A stretch of DNA of 13,396 nt from Bacteroidales bacterium (GCA_017617475.1 JAFZWC010000075.1:1-13396); one strand, 5' to 3'. Shown: positions 1-6,400, counted from the first letter of the stretch. A program made the numbers and translations. The notes: generated by a model from the sequence alone, not told the origin.

Positions 1-100
1 TAATTGGTTTTTTAGAGATTTTTTCATTTTCCCGACACGAGCATAGCGGGACTATGTGACTAAGGGGAAATGGAAAAAGGTCAAAAAAGCAAAAAAGAAA

Positions 101-173
101 CGGGATGTAGCGCAGTTGGTAGCGCACTACGTTCGGGACGTAGGGGTCGCTCGTTCGAGTCGAGTCATCCCGA
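101..173 (+). tRNA. tRNA-Pro (anticodon CGG)
   Basis: A full cloverleaf can be folded by eye: acceptor CGGGATG/CATCCCG, D arm GCGC-AGTTGGTA-GCGC, anticodon stem CTACG/CGTAG around the loop TTCGGGA (anticodon CGG, proline), a 5-nt variable loop and T arm GCTCG-TTCGAGT-CGAGT. The 73 nt end at the discriminator A. CCA is not encoded (the next bases are CACA), so the 3' end must be added after transcription. A terminator hairpin begins 3 nt downstream. I see no convincing TAnnTTTG promoter in positions 1-100, so the promoter may lie outside the window or deviate from consensus. Confidence 0.95.
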
Positions 174-220
174 CACAAAAAAAGCAGGGTTCGCCCTGCT
201 TTTTTTGTGCCGGGATGACT
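163..220. repeat. 27-bp-arm inverted repeat running into the tRNA-Pro 3' end
   Basis: Arms 163-189 and 194-220 are complementary at 26 of 27 positions (the one mismatch is 173 against 210) around a TTCG loop. The left arm includes the 3' acceptor strand of tRNA-Pro. The right arm therefore carries a second copy of the acceptor 5' strand (CGGGATGACT at 211-220). In a read-through transcript the tRNA 3' half could pair with this arm instead of with its own 5' strand. The pairing is seen directly; any effect on tRNA folding or processing is inference. Confidence 0.8.
177..206. terminator. Bidirectional intrinsic terminator between tRNA-Pro and the sugar permease operon
   Basis: A 7-bp stem AGCAGGG/CCCTGCT with loop TTCG is flanked by seven A on the left and a T run on the right, so it reads as a rho-independent terminator on both strands. 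On plus it ends the tRNA-Pro transcript. On minus it can end the ribokinase-permease operon, whose last stop codon is at 299. The pairing continues outward far beyond a normal terminator (see the 163-220 repeat). Confidence 0.85.
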
Positions 221-290
221 AGGAATCTTCGATTCATTGAGGGGAGAGACCCCTCAAACTCCCCCCTCGTCGCTGCGCGACGGAACTCAA
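211..290. repeat. Hairpin-rich intergenic repeat, probably a dispersed REP-like element
   Basis: Two perfect hairpins lie here: TTGAGGGG/CCCCTCAA (237-244 with 250-257, loop AGAGA) and CGTCGC/GCGACG (268-273 with 277-282, loop TGC). On the minus strand the block ends in GTCATCCCG, similar to the GTCATTCCG ends of the elements near 7220. No gene is visible in it. That it is dispersed in the genome is inferred from its resemblance to common Bacteroidota intergenic repeats and cannot be tested with one window. Confidence 0.5.
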
Positions 291-298
291 CCAGACCT

Positions 299-1321
299 TT
301 AGTTACCGGCGGCCACTATGCAGGCGAGGCCGGCTATGAAGAGGCAGAACATGAGGGCCAGAAGGCCGTAGACACCCTTCTTGGCGCCCTTGAATTCCTT
401 CCAGATGAAGACTCCCCAGATGGCGGCCACCATGGGTGCGCCCTGGCCCAGCGCATAGGAAACGGCGGGGCCGGCTTTTTCGGCCGTAATATAGCTGAGG
501 GCCGTTCCCAGGCACCAGATGGAGCCGCCCAGAATGCCCACAAGATGAGTCTTGAAGTCGCCGGAGAAGTACTGCTTATAGGAGACGGGCGTGCCCACGA
601 AGGGCTTGCGCATCACTATGGTGTTAAACAGGAAGTTGCTTATGAGTACGCCAAGGGTGAAGATGACGATGGCGGTGTAGGGCGTTACCTTTCCTGCGGC
701 GGGGTTGACGAAATCGGCCGTGTCCATGGCCCTCATCACAAAGGAAGAGAAGAAGGACATCACCACGCCGGCAATAAGGGCCAGGATAATGCCCTTGCGC
801 TGGTCGGCCTTGGAAATGCCGCTCTCTCCCTTGCGGCTGGCGGCCATGCCGTTGCATACGATAGCGCATACGACCAGAGCAACGCCAATGGCCAGGAGGA
901 CCAGGTTACCGGTCTTGGAGCCCTGCTGCACCGCCACGCGGTAATTGTTCACTACGCCCAGCACCAGGGCCAGACCCACACCCAGCGGGAAGGCCACGGA
1001 AAGGCCGGCGATGGAGGTGGAAGCCGAAAGCAGGATGTTGGAAGCATTGAAGATGACGCCGCCCAGCAGAATCCACAGAATGCTGGAAACGGAGGCTTGC
1101 GAAAGGTCGGCCAGGAAAGGACGTCCCTGGGAGCCGATGCTGCCCGCCGTGAAGGCCAGGAGCAGGGCAAAGAGGACCATTCCAATCACATAGTCCCAAT
1201 AGAACAATTCATATCTCCAGCTCTTGGCGGCCAGTTTCTGGGTATTGCCCCAGGAGCCCCAGCAGAGCATGGTGACGAAGCAGAGGACGACTGCTAACGC
1301 ATAACTGTTGACGATGAACAT
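299..1321 (-). CDS. GRP/RhaT-like DMT-superfamily sugar permease, probably for ribose
   Basis: A 340-residue inner-membrane protein made almost entirely of hydrophobic helices, about ten by eye, matching the drug/metabolite transporter fold. The N-terminal helix pair with WGSWGNTQKLAAKSW (residues about 21-35) and the C-terminal WGVFIWKEFKGAKKG resemble the GRP sugar permeases and ureide/rhamnose permease relatives. Its start lies 19 nt after the stop of ribokinase on the same strand, so the two are almost certainly co-transcribed. That pairing suggests ribose or another pentose as substrate, moved in by a proton- or ion-coupled mechanism and then phosphorylated by the partner. The substrate is inferred from context; family membership is fairly sure. 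Transcription can end at the bidirectional hairpin at 177-206. Confidence 0.8.
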   Translation of the reverse strand: MFIVNSYALAVVLCFVTMLCWGSWGNTQKLAAKSWRYELFYWDYVIGMVLFALLLAFTAGSIGSQGRPFLADLSQASVSSILWILLGGVIFNASNILLSASTSIAGLSVAFPLGVGLALVLGVVNNYRVAVQQGSKTGNLVLLAIGVALVVCAIVCNGMAASRKGESGISKADQRKGIILALIAGVVMSFFSSFVMRAMDTADFVNPAAGKVTPYTAIVIFTLGVLISNFLFNTIVMRKPFVGTPVSYKQYFSGDFKTHLVGILGGSIWCLGTALSYITAEKAGPAVSYALGQGAPMVAAIWGVFIWKEFKGAKKGVYGLLALMFCLFIAGLACIVAAGN

Positions 1322-1340
1322 GGTATTTGGGTTTTAGGTA

Positions 1341-2258
1341 TTACTGATTCATAAGGGCGTCGACCTCGGGCCTGTGCGGAACACCTGTCTGAGCGCCCGG
1401 GCGCGTGACGGCGATGGAAGAGGCCAGGGTGGCGAAGCGGGCCGCATCCGGCAGGGACTTCCCTTCGGAAAGGGCTGTTACCAACGCTCCGTTGTATACG
1501 TCGCCGGCGCCCACGGTATCTACGGCCACTACCTCGCGCGCGGGGACGAACTCGTGGAAGTCTTCATGGCAAATCACCGAACCGGAGCTACCCAGGGTCA
1601 CAATAACGTTTTGGACGCCTTGGGCAAGGAGGAAATCCGCTGCCTTGTAAGCATCGTCTACGGAATTGATCTTGATACCGGTCAGTTTCTCGGCCTCGGT
1701 TTCGTTGGGGGTGATGAGCCACAGCTTGTGAAGCACCTCGTTGGGGATGGCTTCGGAGATGGGGGCGGGGTTCAGGATCACTTTTATGCCTTTTGCAAAA
1801 GCGACATCTACGGCGTGATATACGGTGTCCAGCGGAATCTCCAGCTGCATCAGCAGCCAGGAAGCATCGGCGAATGCACTCTCCGCCGCATCGATGTCTC
1901 CGGGGAGCAGCTCGCGGTTGGCGCCCGGTGCGACGGCAATGCAGTTTTCGCCGTCATCGGCCACAAAGATGAGCGCGGTTCCGGTGGGGGAAGAGGCACT
2001 GAATTTCATGTACTCCGTGTGGATGCCGTCGGAGGCAAAGACCTCCTGGAGCCTGCGGCCCTGCATGTCGTCTCCCACGCAGGTGAGGAATACTACGTCA
2101 CCGCCCAGCCTGGCGGCCGATACAGCCTGGTTGGCCCCTTTTCCGCCATTGGCCTGCAGAAACCGGCCGTCTCCGATGGTCTCTCCCGGCCGGGGAAGGG
2201 TTTTGACATAGGCAGTCATGTCGATGTTTGAACTGCCTGCAACGATAATCTTGCCCAT
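1341..2258 (-). CDS. rbsK: Ribokinase (PfkB family)
   Basis: The 305-residue product phosphorylates ribose to ribose 5-phosphate in the cytoplasm. It has the PfkB sugar-binding signature NGGKGANQA (residues 37-45) and the C-terminal signature DTVGAGDVYNGA (247-258), in which Asp253 is the expected catalytic base after the GAG anion hole. NPAPIS and TPNETEAEKLTG in the middle are typical of RbsK. The length is normal for the family. The reading frame stays open 28 codons upstream to 2342, but the conserved protein begins at MGKIIVAGSSNIDM, so I chose the ATG at 2258. It is the first gene of a two-gene operon with the permease. The variant DTVGAGDVY in place of the common DTTGAGDTF leaves some doubt between ribose and a related pentose or nucleoside substrate. 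Confidence 0.9.
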   Translation of the reverse strand: MGKIIVAGSSNIDMTAYVKTLPRPGETIGDGRFLQANGGKGANQAVSAARLGGDVVFLTCVGDDMQGRRLQEVFASDGIHTEYMKFSASSPTGTALIFVADDGENCIAVAPGANRELLPGDIDAAESAFADASWLLMQLEIPLDTVYHAVDVAFAKGIKVILNPAPISEAIPNEVLHKLWLITPNETEAEKLTGIKINSVDDAYKAADFLLAQGVQNVIVTLGSSGSVICHEDFHEFVPAREVVAVDTVGAGDVYNGALVTALSEGKSLPDAARFATLASSIAVTRPGAQTGVPHRPEVDALMNQ

Positions 2259-2299
2259 AAGAAGTGTGTCTATTTCTGGCGATATGTGGTTTTTCCGTC

Positions 2300-2330
2300 T
2301 AAAGATACGGCGAAAAAACGAATCCCCCAA
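2300..2330 (-). promoter_or_regulatory. Likely Bacteroidota-type promoter of the rbsK operon
   Basis: Read on minus, TTG (2328-2330) is followed after 20 nt by TATCTTTA (2300-2307), one base off TAnnTTTG. The predicted transcript starts close to 2296, giving a leader of roughly 40 nt before the ATG at 2258. No operator or regulator gene is visible nearby. Confidence 0.45.
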
Positions 2331-2414
2331 TGAAAAGGGCAAAAAGAATTCTTTTTCCGAATGACCAAATATTTGCCCAGTTCGTCATTTTGACGGGTTG
2401 GAGCGTCGGGCGGC

Positions 2415-2445
2415 TTGCAAGCGAGGAAGATAATAGTTACTTTTA
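2415..2445 (+). promoter_or_regulatory. Likely promoter of the esterase operon
   Basis: TTG (2415-2417), a 20-nt spacer and TACTTTTA (2438-2445) match the Bacteroidota TTG/TAnnTTTG form with one mismatch. The expected start near 2450 gives a leader of about 33 nt. The position fits the 224-bp divergent gap between rbsK and the first esterase. Confidence 0.45.
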
Positions 2446-2482
2446 GGGTGAAGAACATAATAACCAGTATTCATCCATAATT

Positions 2483-3844
2483 ATGAACAGTATCAAACCT
2501 ATCCTCGCTGCAGTGGCCATGACCTTTGCAGTGGCGGCCGGTGCCCAGACCCTGAAAATGACCCATCAGGTGATGCGCATTACGGCTTATGAGGCTTCCA
2601 CTTCCGTGAACCTGGTGGTGGTGAAACCCGAACTGAAGCTCGGTGCCCTGGATCCTTCGGTATTTACCGTAGAGACCAACGGCGTTGAAAGGAACGTCAA
2701 GATTGTCTACCCCTGCGACGACCGTGGCGAGTGGACCGACGGCGGCGAATACCTGGCCTTCGGCCTGGAAGTGAGCCGTGAACGCGGCGCCGCTCCTCTG
2801 GTTTCCAGAGGCATGGGAAGCTGGAGCACCGCTTATCCTGTGAAGGTTGCCCTCAAACCTGGTAAGGTCCTCAAGGTGGGCAAGCAGAAATTCACGGCTG
2901 TGGAGTGCGAGACCCCTCATGCCCTGCGCAACTTCCTTTCCGAATCCGATTTCTTCCGCCGCGGCACTTTCACCGGTCCTTCCACCGGCCGTCCCGGAGA
3001 CGAAACCCTTACCTACGGCGCCTTTGAACCGGAGGCCCTCCGCATTGACGGAAAGAAAAACCCGCTCATTATCTGGCTCCACGGCATGGGCGAAGGTGGC
3101 ACCGACGTCTCCATCGAACTGATGGGTAACGAGGTGGTGGCCCTCATTCGCAACGACATCCAAAGCCACTTTACTACGGAAGGCGGAGAAAAAGGCGCTT
3201 ATGTGCTGGCCGTCCAGTGCCCCACCATGTGGATGGGCACATCCAAGGGCTTCGGCCGCGGCGAATACCCTTCCCTCTATTCCGACGTCCTTAAATCCTG
3301 CATCGACAATTACCTGGCCCAGAATCCCGACGTGGATCCCTACCGCGTGTACATCGGCGGCTGCTCCAACGGCGGTTACATGACCATGAACATGGTTTTG
3401 AGGAACCCCGGATTCTTCGCCGCAGCCTATCCTACCTGCGAGGCCTATCAGGACATATACATCTCCGATGTCCAGATCCAGCAGCTGGCCAAGGAGAACA
3501 TCTGGTTCGTGCAGTCGTTTGACGACACCACGGTGAATCCCAACGAATATTGCATTCCCACTTACAAGCGCCTCATGGAGGCCGGCGCCAAGAACGTCTG
3601 GATGTCCATGTTCGAGAGCGTGATTGGAACCGACACGCCCGGTCAGCGGCTCTTCGGCCACTTCTCCTGGTGCTACGTATTCAACGACCAGGTCACCGGC
3701 GCCCAGGAGCAGTCCACGGCCGATGTGAAGCCCACCAACAATGGCGGCGGCACGGTGGCCCCCCAGGGTTTCAACAATCTTTTCGAATGGATGAACGCCC
3801 AGGTGCGCTTGGACCCCGTTCCCGTCCAGAATCCCAGATGGTAA
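2483..3844 (+). CDS. Secreted EstA-like esterase / prolyl-oligopeptidase-like hydrolase, copy 1
   Basis: A 453-residue exported alpha/beta hydrolase. Residues 1-21 form a signal peptide ending in AGAQ. About 25-145 is a beta-rich N-terminal part like the Ig-like domain of EstA-type esterases (ITAYEAST, NLVVVKPE, ECET). The catalytic domain follows: oxyanion-loop WLHGMGEGG (198-206), nucleophile elbow GGCSNGGY with Ser295, an acidic pair SFDD (Asp347/348) as charge-relay candidate, and His393 in FGHFSWC. These suit a carboxylesterase or small peptidase, perhaps acting on acylated glycans or peptides; the substrate cannot be read from sequence. It heads a two-gene operon with a close paralog 22 nt downstream. 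The catalytic domain is of the predicted-peptidase type grouped with TM0033-like EstA. The family call is good; enzymatic specificity is unknown. Confidence 0.8.
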   Translation: MNSIKPILAAVAMTFAVAAGAQTLKMTHQVMRITAYEASTSVNLVVVKPELKLGALDPSVFTVETNGVERNVKIVYPCDDRGEWTDGGEYLAFGLEVSRERGAAPLVSRGMGSWSTAYPVKVALKPGKVLKVGKQKFTAVECETPHALRNFLSESDFFRRGTFTGPSTGRPGDETLTYGAFEPEALRIDGKKNPLIIWLHGMGEGGTDVSIELMGNEVVALIRNDIQSHFTTEGGEKGAYVLAVQCPTMWMGTSKGFGRGEYPSLYSDVLKSCIDNYLAQNPDVDPYRVYIGGCSNGGYMTMNMVLRNPGFFAAAYPTCEAYQDIYISDVQIQQLAKENIWFVQSFDDTTVNPNEYCIPTYKRLMEAGAKNVWMSMFESVIGTDTPGQRLFGHFSWCYVFNDQVTGAQEQSTADVKPTNNGGGTVAPQGFNNLFEWMNAQVRLDPVPVQNPRW

Positions 3845-3866
3845 ACCAATCCTAAAGCAACTAAAA

Positions 3867-5240
3867 ATGAATAAGATAAGTCTTTTCGCAGCCCTGGCTG
3901 CTTGCGCGGTGGCTGTTTCGGCCCAGGCGCAGACCCTTAAGATGGAACCCCAGGTTGTGGGAGTTACTACATATGAAGCCTCTACGGCCGTGAACCTGGT
4001 GGTGGTGAAGCCGGAAGTCAAGATTGACCTTCCCGCTCCCGACGTATTTGCCGTGAATACCAACGGCACAGACCGCAACGTGATTTCGGCCTATCCTTCC
4101 GACGCCAGGGGTGCCTTTGATCCGGAGGGTGAGTACATTGCCCTGGGCCTGGAGAAAGCTACGGGCCGGGGCCTGGGTCTTACCAAGGCCGGTCCTGTGT
4201 GGAAGCAGGAGTACAGCGTAAAAGTAAGCCTGAAGAAAGGCAAGACCCTCAAGGCCGGCAAGCAGAAATTCACTGCCGTGGAGTGCGAGACCGACAAGGC
4301 CCTCAAGGACTTCGTCTCCGAGGCCGATTATTTCAACAAGGGCAGCTTCACCGGCAAGGCTACGGGCAAGGTGGGTGACCTCACCCTCACCTATGCCGCC
4401 TACGAACCCTGGTCACTCAAGGGCGACGGCAAGCAGAACCCGCTGGTCATCTGGCTGCATGGTGGCGGCGAAGGCGGCCTTGATGTCTCCATCACCTTGC
4501 TGGGCAACGAGGTGGTTTCCCTCATCCGTCCCCAGATCCAGTCCCACTTCACCACGGAAGGCGGTGAGGGCGGCGCCTACGTCCTCTCCATCCAGTGCCC
4601 CACCATGTGGATGGGTACGGCCGACGGCGGCTTCAACCACGGTGATTACCCCTCCGTGTATGCCGATGTGCTCAAATCCTGCATCGACTACTACGTGGGC
4701 CTGAACCCTGACGTGGACCGCAACCGTATCTACGTGGGCGGTTGCTCCAACGGCGGCTATATGACCATGCTCATGCTCCTGCGTCATCCCCGGTTCTTTG
4801 CGGCAGCCTATCCCACCTGCGAGGCCTACATGGACCAGTACATCTCCGACGTACAGATTAAGCAGATGGCCGAGGAGAACATCTGGATCGTCCAGTCCTA
4901 CGACGATATGACGGTGGATCCCAAGACCCACTGCATCCCTACCTTCCAGCGCCTGGTAAAGGCCGGAGCCAAGAATGTATGGATGTCCATGTTCGAAACG
5001 GTTGAGGGTATTGACAACCCCGGCCAGAAGCTCTACGGCCACTTCTCCTGGTGCTACCTCTTCAACGATGCGGTTACCAAGTCCCAGGAGCAGAGCGAGG
5101 GCGACGTGAAGCCCAGCAACGACGGCGGCGGCTCAGTAGCCCCTCAGGGCCACGCCAACATCTTCGAGTGGATGAACGCCCAGGTGCTCACAGCCCCCGA
5201 AATGCCCCAGCAACAGTTCGGCGGCGGCCGCAGAAGATAG
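3867..5240 (+). CDS. Secreted EstA-like esterase / prolyl-oligopeptidase-like hydrolase, copy 2
   Basis: A 457-residue tandem paralog of the preceding gene, alignable over its whole length. Signal peptide 1-21 (SAQAQ end) leads to the same ITAYEAST-like opening (TTYEAST), then the Ig-like region. Catalytic elements are WLHGGGEGG (196-204), GGCSNGGY with Ser294, SYDD (Asp346/347) and His392 in YGHFSWC. Differences concentrate in the Ig-like half (RGAFDPEGEY against RGEWTDGGEY), at loops, and at the C-terminus, where this copy adds a Gln/Gly/Arg tail MPQQQFGGGRRR. The catalytic half is the better conserved, so both are probably active, possibly with different substrates. The 22-nt gap and the shared downstream terminator indicate one operon. 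Confidence 0.8.
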   Translation: MNKISLFAALAACAVAVSAQAQTLKMEPQVVGVTTYEASTAVNLVVVKPEVKIDLPAPDVFAVNTNGTDRNVISAYPSDARGAFDPEGEYIALGLEKATGRGLGLTKAGPVWKQEYSVKVSLKKGKTLKAGKQKFTAVECETDKALKDFVSEADYFNKGSFTGKATGKVGDLTLTYAAYEPWSLKGDGKQNPLVIWLHGGGEGGLDVSITLLGNEVVSLIRPQIQSHFTTEGGEGGAYVLSIQCPTMWMGTADGGFNHGDYPSVYADVLKSCIDYYVGLNPDVDRNRIYVGGCSNGGYMTMLMLLRHPRFFAAAYPTCEAYMDQYISDVQIKQMAEENIWIVQSYDDMTVDPKTHCIPTFQRLVKAGAKNVWMSMFETVEGIDNPGQKLYGHFSWCYLFNDAVTKSQEQSEGDVKPSNDGGGSVAPQGHANIFEWMNAQVLTAPEMPQQQFGGGRRR

Positions 5241-5270
5241 TATTGCGTGGAGGCTTCAGCCCTTCAATAT

Positions 5271-5308
5271 AAAAATCTCTCTGTCCCGTTTGGGGCAGAG
5301 AGATTTTT
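5271..5308. terminator. Strong bidirectional terminator between esterase operon and lipoprotein gene
   Basis: A 17-bp stem (5271-5287 with 5292-5308, one G-T pair) closes a GTTT loop. The core is CTCTCTGTCCC/GGGGCAGAGAG, and A5/T5 runs end the arms. It sits between convergent genes (stops at 5240 and 5339) and can stop transcription from both sides. Confidence 0.9.
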
Positions 5309-5338
5309 AAATACCTGTTCTGGGAATGAACTGAAGAT

Positions 5339-5728
5339 TCAAATATGTCCTTCAGACGCGCTGGTCTTCTTCTTCAGTTCATAGGTCGTTTTTTCCCCGA
5401 AGCGCAATTCGTCCAGCAACATGGTGTCTCCGTTAATCACACCGGAGTAGGAAGGTTCATGGTCTTCTGTAAACCTCAGATTGAATGAATTCCCGGACAG
5501 CCATTCCACTTTGAGGCCACATACGATGGCGTCATATCCGGGATTAACACTGACCCAGGCTACCTGGGCGTCATCCTCAAAAGTCACCGTCAGCGAACCC
5601 ATGGGATTCATCTTTACAAACCATTCAGTCCCGTCATATCCGCTTCCCAGTTTTGAGCAAGAACAAGCCATAATCCCCGCCAGAACCAGCACGCCAATCC
5701 ATTTCAGAAATGCTTTCATAATAGTCAT
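5339..5728 (-). CDS. Small putative lipoprotein of unknown function
   Basis: A 129-residue protein with a hydrophobic N-terminus (WIGVLVLAGIMAC) that ends in a lipobox-like IMAC, Cys22 being the likely lipidated residue; a second Cys (24) follows. The rest is a small, probably beta-rich domain with no motif I recognise (GTEWFVKM, VTFEDDAQVAWVSV, LRFTEDHEPSYSGVING), somewhat like short lipocalin-type lipoproteins of Bacteroidota, but this is only a resemblance. The start may instead be Met4 (5719). No RBS is visible for either. It is a single gene with its own promoter and convergent to the esterase operon. Confidence 0.65.
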   Translation of the reverse strand: MTIMKAFLKWIGVLVLAGIMACSCSKLGSGYDGTEWFVKMNPMGSLTVTFEDDAQVAWVSVNPGYDAIVCGLKVEWLSGNSFNLRFTEDHEPSYSGVINGDTMLLDELRFGEKTTYELKKKTSASEGHI

Positions 5729-5747
5729 CGTTTTGTATTATAACACA

Positions 5748-5755
5748 CAAAGTTA
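5748..5755 (-). promoter_or_regulatory. TAACTTTG -7 box of the lipoprotein gene
   Basis: On minus the sequence TAACTTTG fits TAnnTTTG exactly and lies 19 nt upstream of the ATG at 5728. I cannot find a TTG at the usual distance, so support is from the -7 box and position only. Confidence 0.4.
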
Positions 5756-5824
5756 GTAAATACGTCTCAAACAGGCACGGCATTGGTCCAAAAAGTTTAA
5801 ACCGTTCGCCACGAGGATAACAGT

Positions 5825-5908
5825 GCGGAGATGTCCAAGTATTTGGACCACCTCCGCAGAAATCGGCCTTAAATTGCGGAGATGGGCCATTGTTGGGGAC
5901 ACCTCCGC
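5825..5908. repeat. Two tandem 33-nt hairpins, 51-bp period
   Basis: Hairpins at 5825-5857 and 5876-5908 share GCGGAGATG at the left and CACCTCCGC or ACACCTCCGC at the right, i.e. a 9-bp stem allowing one G-T pair. The first also pairs internally (TCCAA with TTGGA) to give a nearly continuous long stem with a 4-nt loop. The second keeps the outer stem but has a less paired centre. They form the main structure of the 315-bp gene-free stretch 5729-6043. The remainder of that stretch shows only the -7 box and the left part of the inverted repeats discussed for the 5952-6244 cassette. Confidence 0.7.
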
Positions 5909-5976
5909 TAGTATTAATCAGGTTTACTGCGTTCTGGCACCAGGGGAGTGTCGCAGGTGTTCGGGGTAGATGGAAA

Positions 5977-6244
5977 AAGCCGAGGGGATAGAGGGGGACA
6001 GCCATGCGGCTCAAGTCTTACTGGCGACTATCGTTCGGCACCTCTAATACCTGCGGTAGTGGCTTCGGACTCTTTCGACTTTGCCATTTCGGATACGAGT
6101 GTACGCACGTACTTTGACGAGTCTAAAGGATTCCACTCTAATGGAGATGTTGACAGCCTTACAAAACGTTCTCATAATGAAATATTTGTTAAAGGAATGA
6201 GTGAAGAACGTTTGACTCCCTGTTTCAGTACCTCCCCTCGGCTT
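5977..6244. repeat. 12-bp inverted repeat enclosing the small basic-protein gene
   Basis: AAGCCGAGGGGA (5977-5988) and TCCCCTCGGCTT (6233-6244) are perfect complements 244 bp apart. On minus the downstream arm is followed by a T run (GGCTTTTT), so the long-range stem ends like a terminator. A second inverted pair lies at 5952-5958/6049-6055 (CGCAGGT/ACCTGCG) and a third at 6162-6172/6205-6214 (CAAAACGTTCT/AGAACGTTTG). This could be the end structure of a MITE-like element or the closing stem of a structured RNA. Confidence 0.6.
6044..6175 (-). CDS. Small highly basic protein with a YTR...SHYRRY C-terminus
   Basis: A 43-residue ORF with an ATG start at 6175. The C-terminal half is dense in Arg, Lys and Tyr: VKVRAYTRIRNGKVER then VRSHYRRY at the very end. 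This resembles the short VxxYTRxxNGKxxxVxxHYR motif seen in small phage-type or mobile-element proteins and protein tails, as far as I recall. Nucleic-acid binding is plausible from charge; no function is known to me. The frame is open upstream to an ATG at 6271, which would give 75 residues, but that start lies inside the leader hairpin, so I prefer 6175. A consensus promoter lies at 6326-6355. That it is translated is not certain. Confidence 0.5.
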   Translation of the reverse strand: MRTFCKAVNISIRVESFRLVKVRAYTRIRNGKVERVRSHYRRY

Positions 6245-6251
6245 AATTTCT

Positions 6252-6291
6252 AAAAAGGAACGGGCACCCATTTAGAGGATAGGTGCCCGTT
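6252..6291 (-). terminator. Terminator-like hairpin in the leader of the small basic-protein gene
   Basis: On minus, AACGGGCACC pairs with GGTGCCCGTT (10 bp, 6259-6268 with 6282-6291) and is followed by CC then five T (6252-6256). It lies about 30-70 nt downstream of a consensus promoter and upstream of the 43-codon ORF. It would either make a short RNA of about 70 nt or act as an attenuator. On the plus strand the hairpin has a weaker tail (TTTTAGAG). Confidence 0.6.
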
Positions 6292-6325
6292 TTAGAGTTC
6301 TCACTCCTTCCAAATATTTCAACGG

Positions 6326-6355
6326 CAAATATAGAATATATATTTATATTGACAA
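6326..6355 (-). promoter_or_regulatory. Perfect Bacteroidota consensus promoter facing the small-protein cassette
   Basis: On minus, TTTTG (with TTG complementary to 6353-6355), a 19-nt AT-rich spacer, then TATATTTG (6326-6333), an exact TAnnTTTG. Transcription would start near 6321 and run into the leader hairpin at 6252-6291. It does not serve tRNA-Asn, which lies upstream and has its own promoter. Confidence 0.6.
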
Positions 6356-6366
6356 AATAAATATAT

Positions 6367-6399
6367 AAAAAGAGGCCAACAAATTGTTGTCGGCCTCTT
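6367..6399 (-). terminator. Terminator of tRNA-Asn
   Basis: On minus, AAGAGGCC pairs with GGCCTCTT (6392-6399 with 6370-6377), with further AAC/GTT pairing inside, followed by TTTTTATATA. It starts 2 nt after the tRNA 3' end. Confidence 0.8.
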
Positions 6400-6400
6400 G

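Noticed and set aside
1..100. Promoter or second tRNA ahead of tRNA-Pro
   Set aside because: Only A/T-rich runs and a weak CATAG/CTATG hairpin are present; no TAnnTTTG box and no cloverleaf could be formed.
56..1297. Long plus-strand ORF across tRNA-Pro and the permease
   Set aside because: It runs through the tRNA and terminator, is antisense to a clear membrane protein, and its translation is low-complexity Gly/His/Glu-rich with no domain.
2471..4078. 535-codon minus-strand ORF opposite the first esterase
   Set aside because: A GC-rich shadow frame: the plus-strand gene has a signal peptide, catalytic motifs and a paralog, while the antisense product shows none.
5825..5908. Start of a CRISPR array
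   Set aside because: There are only two units, the repeat is internally palindromic over its full length, and there is no cas gene or further spacer.
5634..6014. 126-codon minus-strand ORF covering the tandem hairpins
   Set aside because: It overlaps the lipoprotein N-terminus in another frame and has no start context or recognisable domain. The hairpin repeats explain its unusual composition.
5948..6253. 101-codon plus-strand ORF
   Set aside because: It lies opposite the small basic-protein gene, has no promoter or motif, and its frame follows from the minus-strand codons. I kept the minus reading because of its charge pattern and consensus promoter.
6291..6322. Ten-codon leader peptide starting GTG in the 5' leader
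   Set aside because: The AGGAG overlaps the GTG, leaving no spacer, and the reading into the hairpin is not distinguishable from chance.
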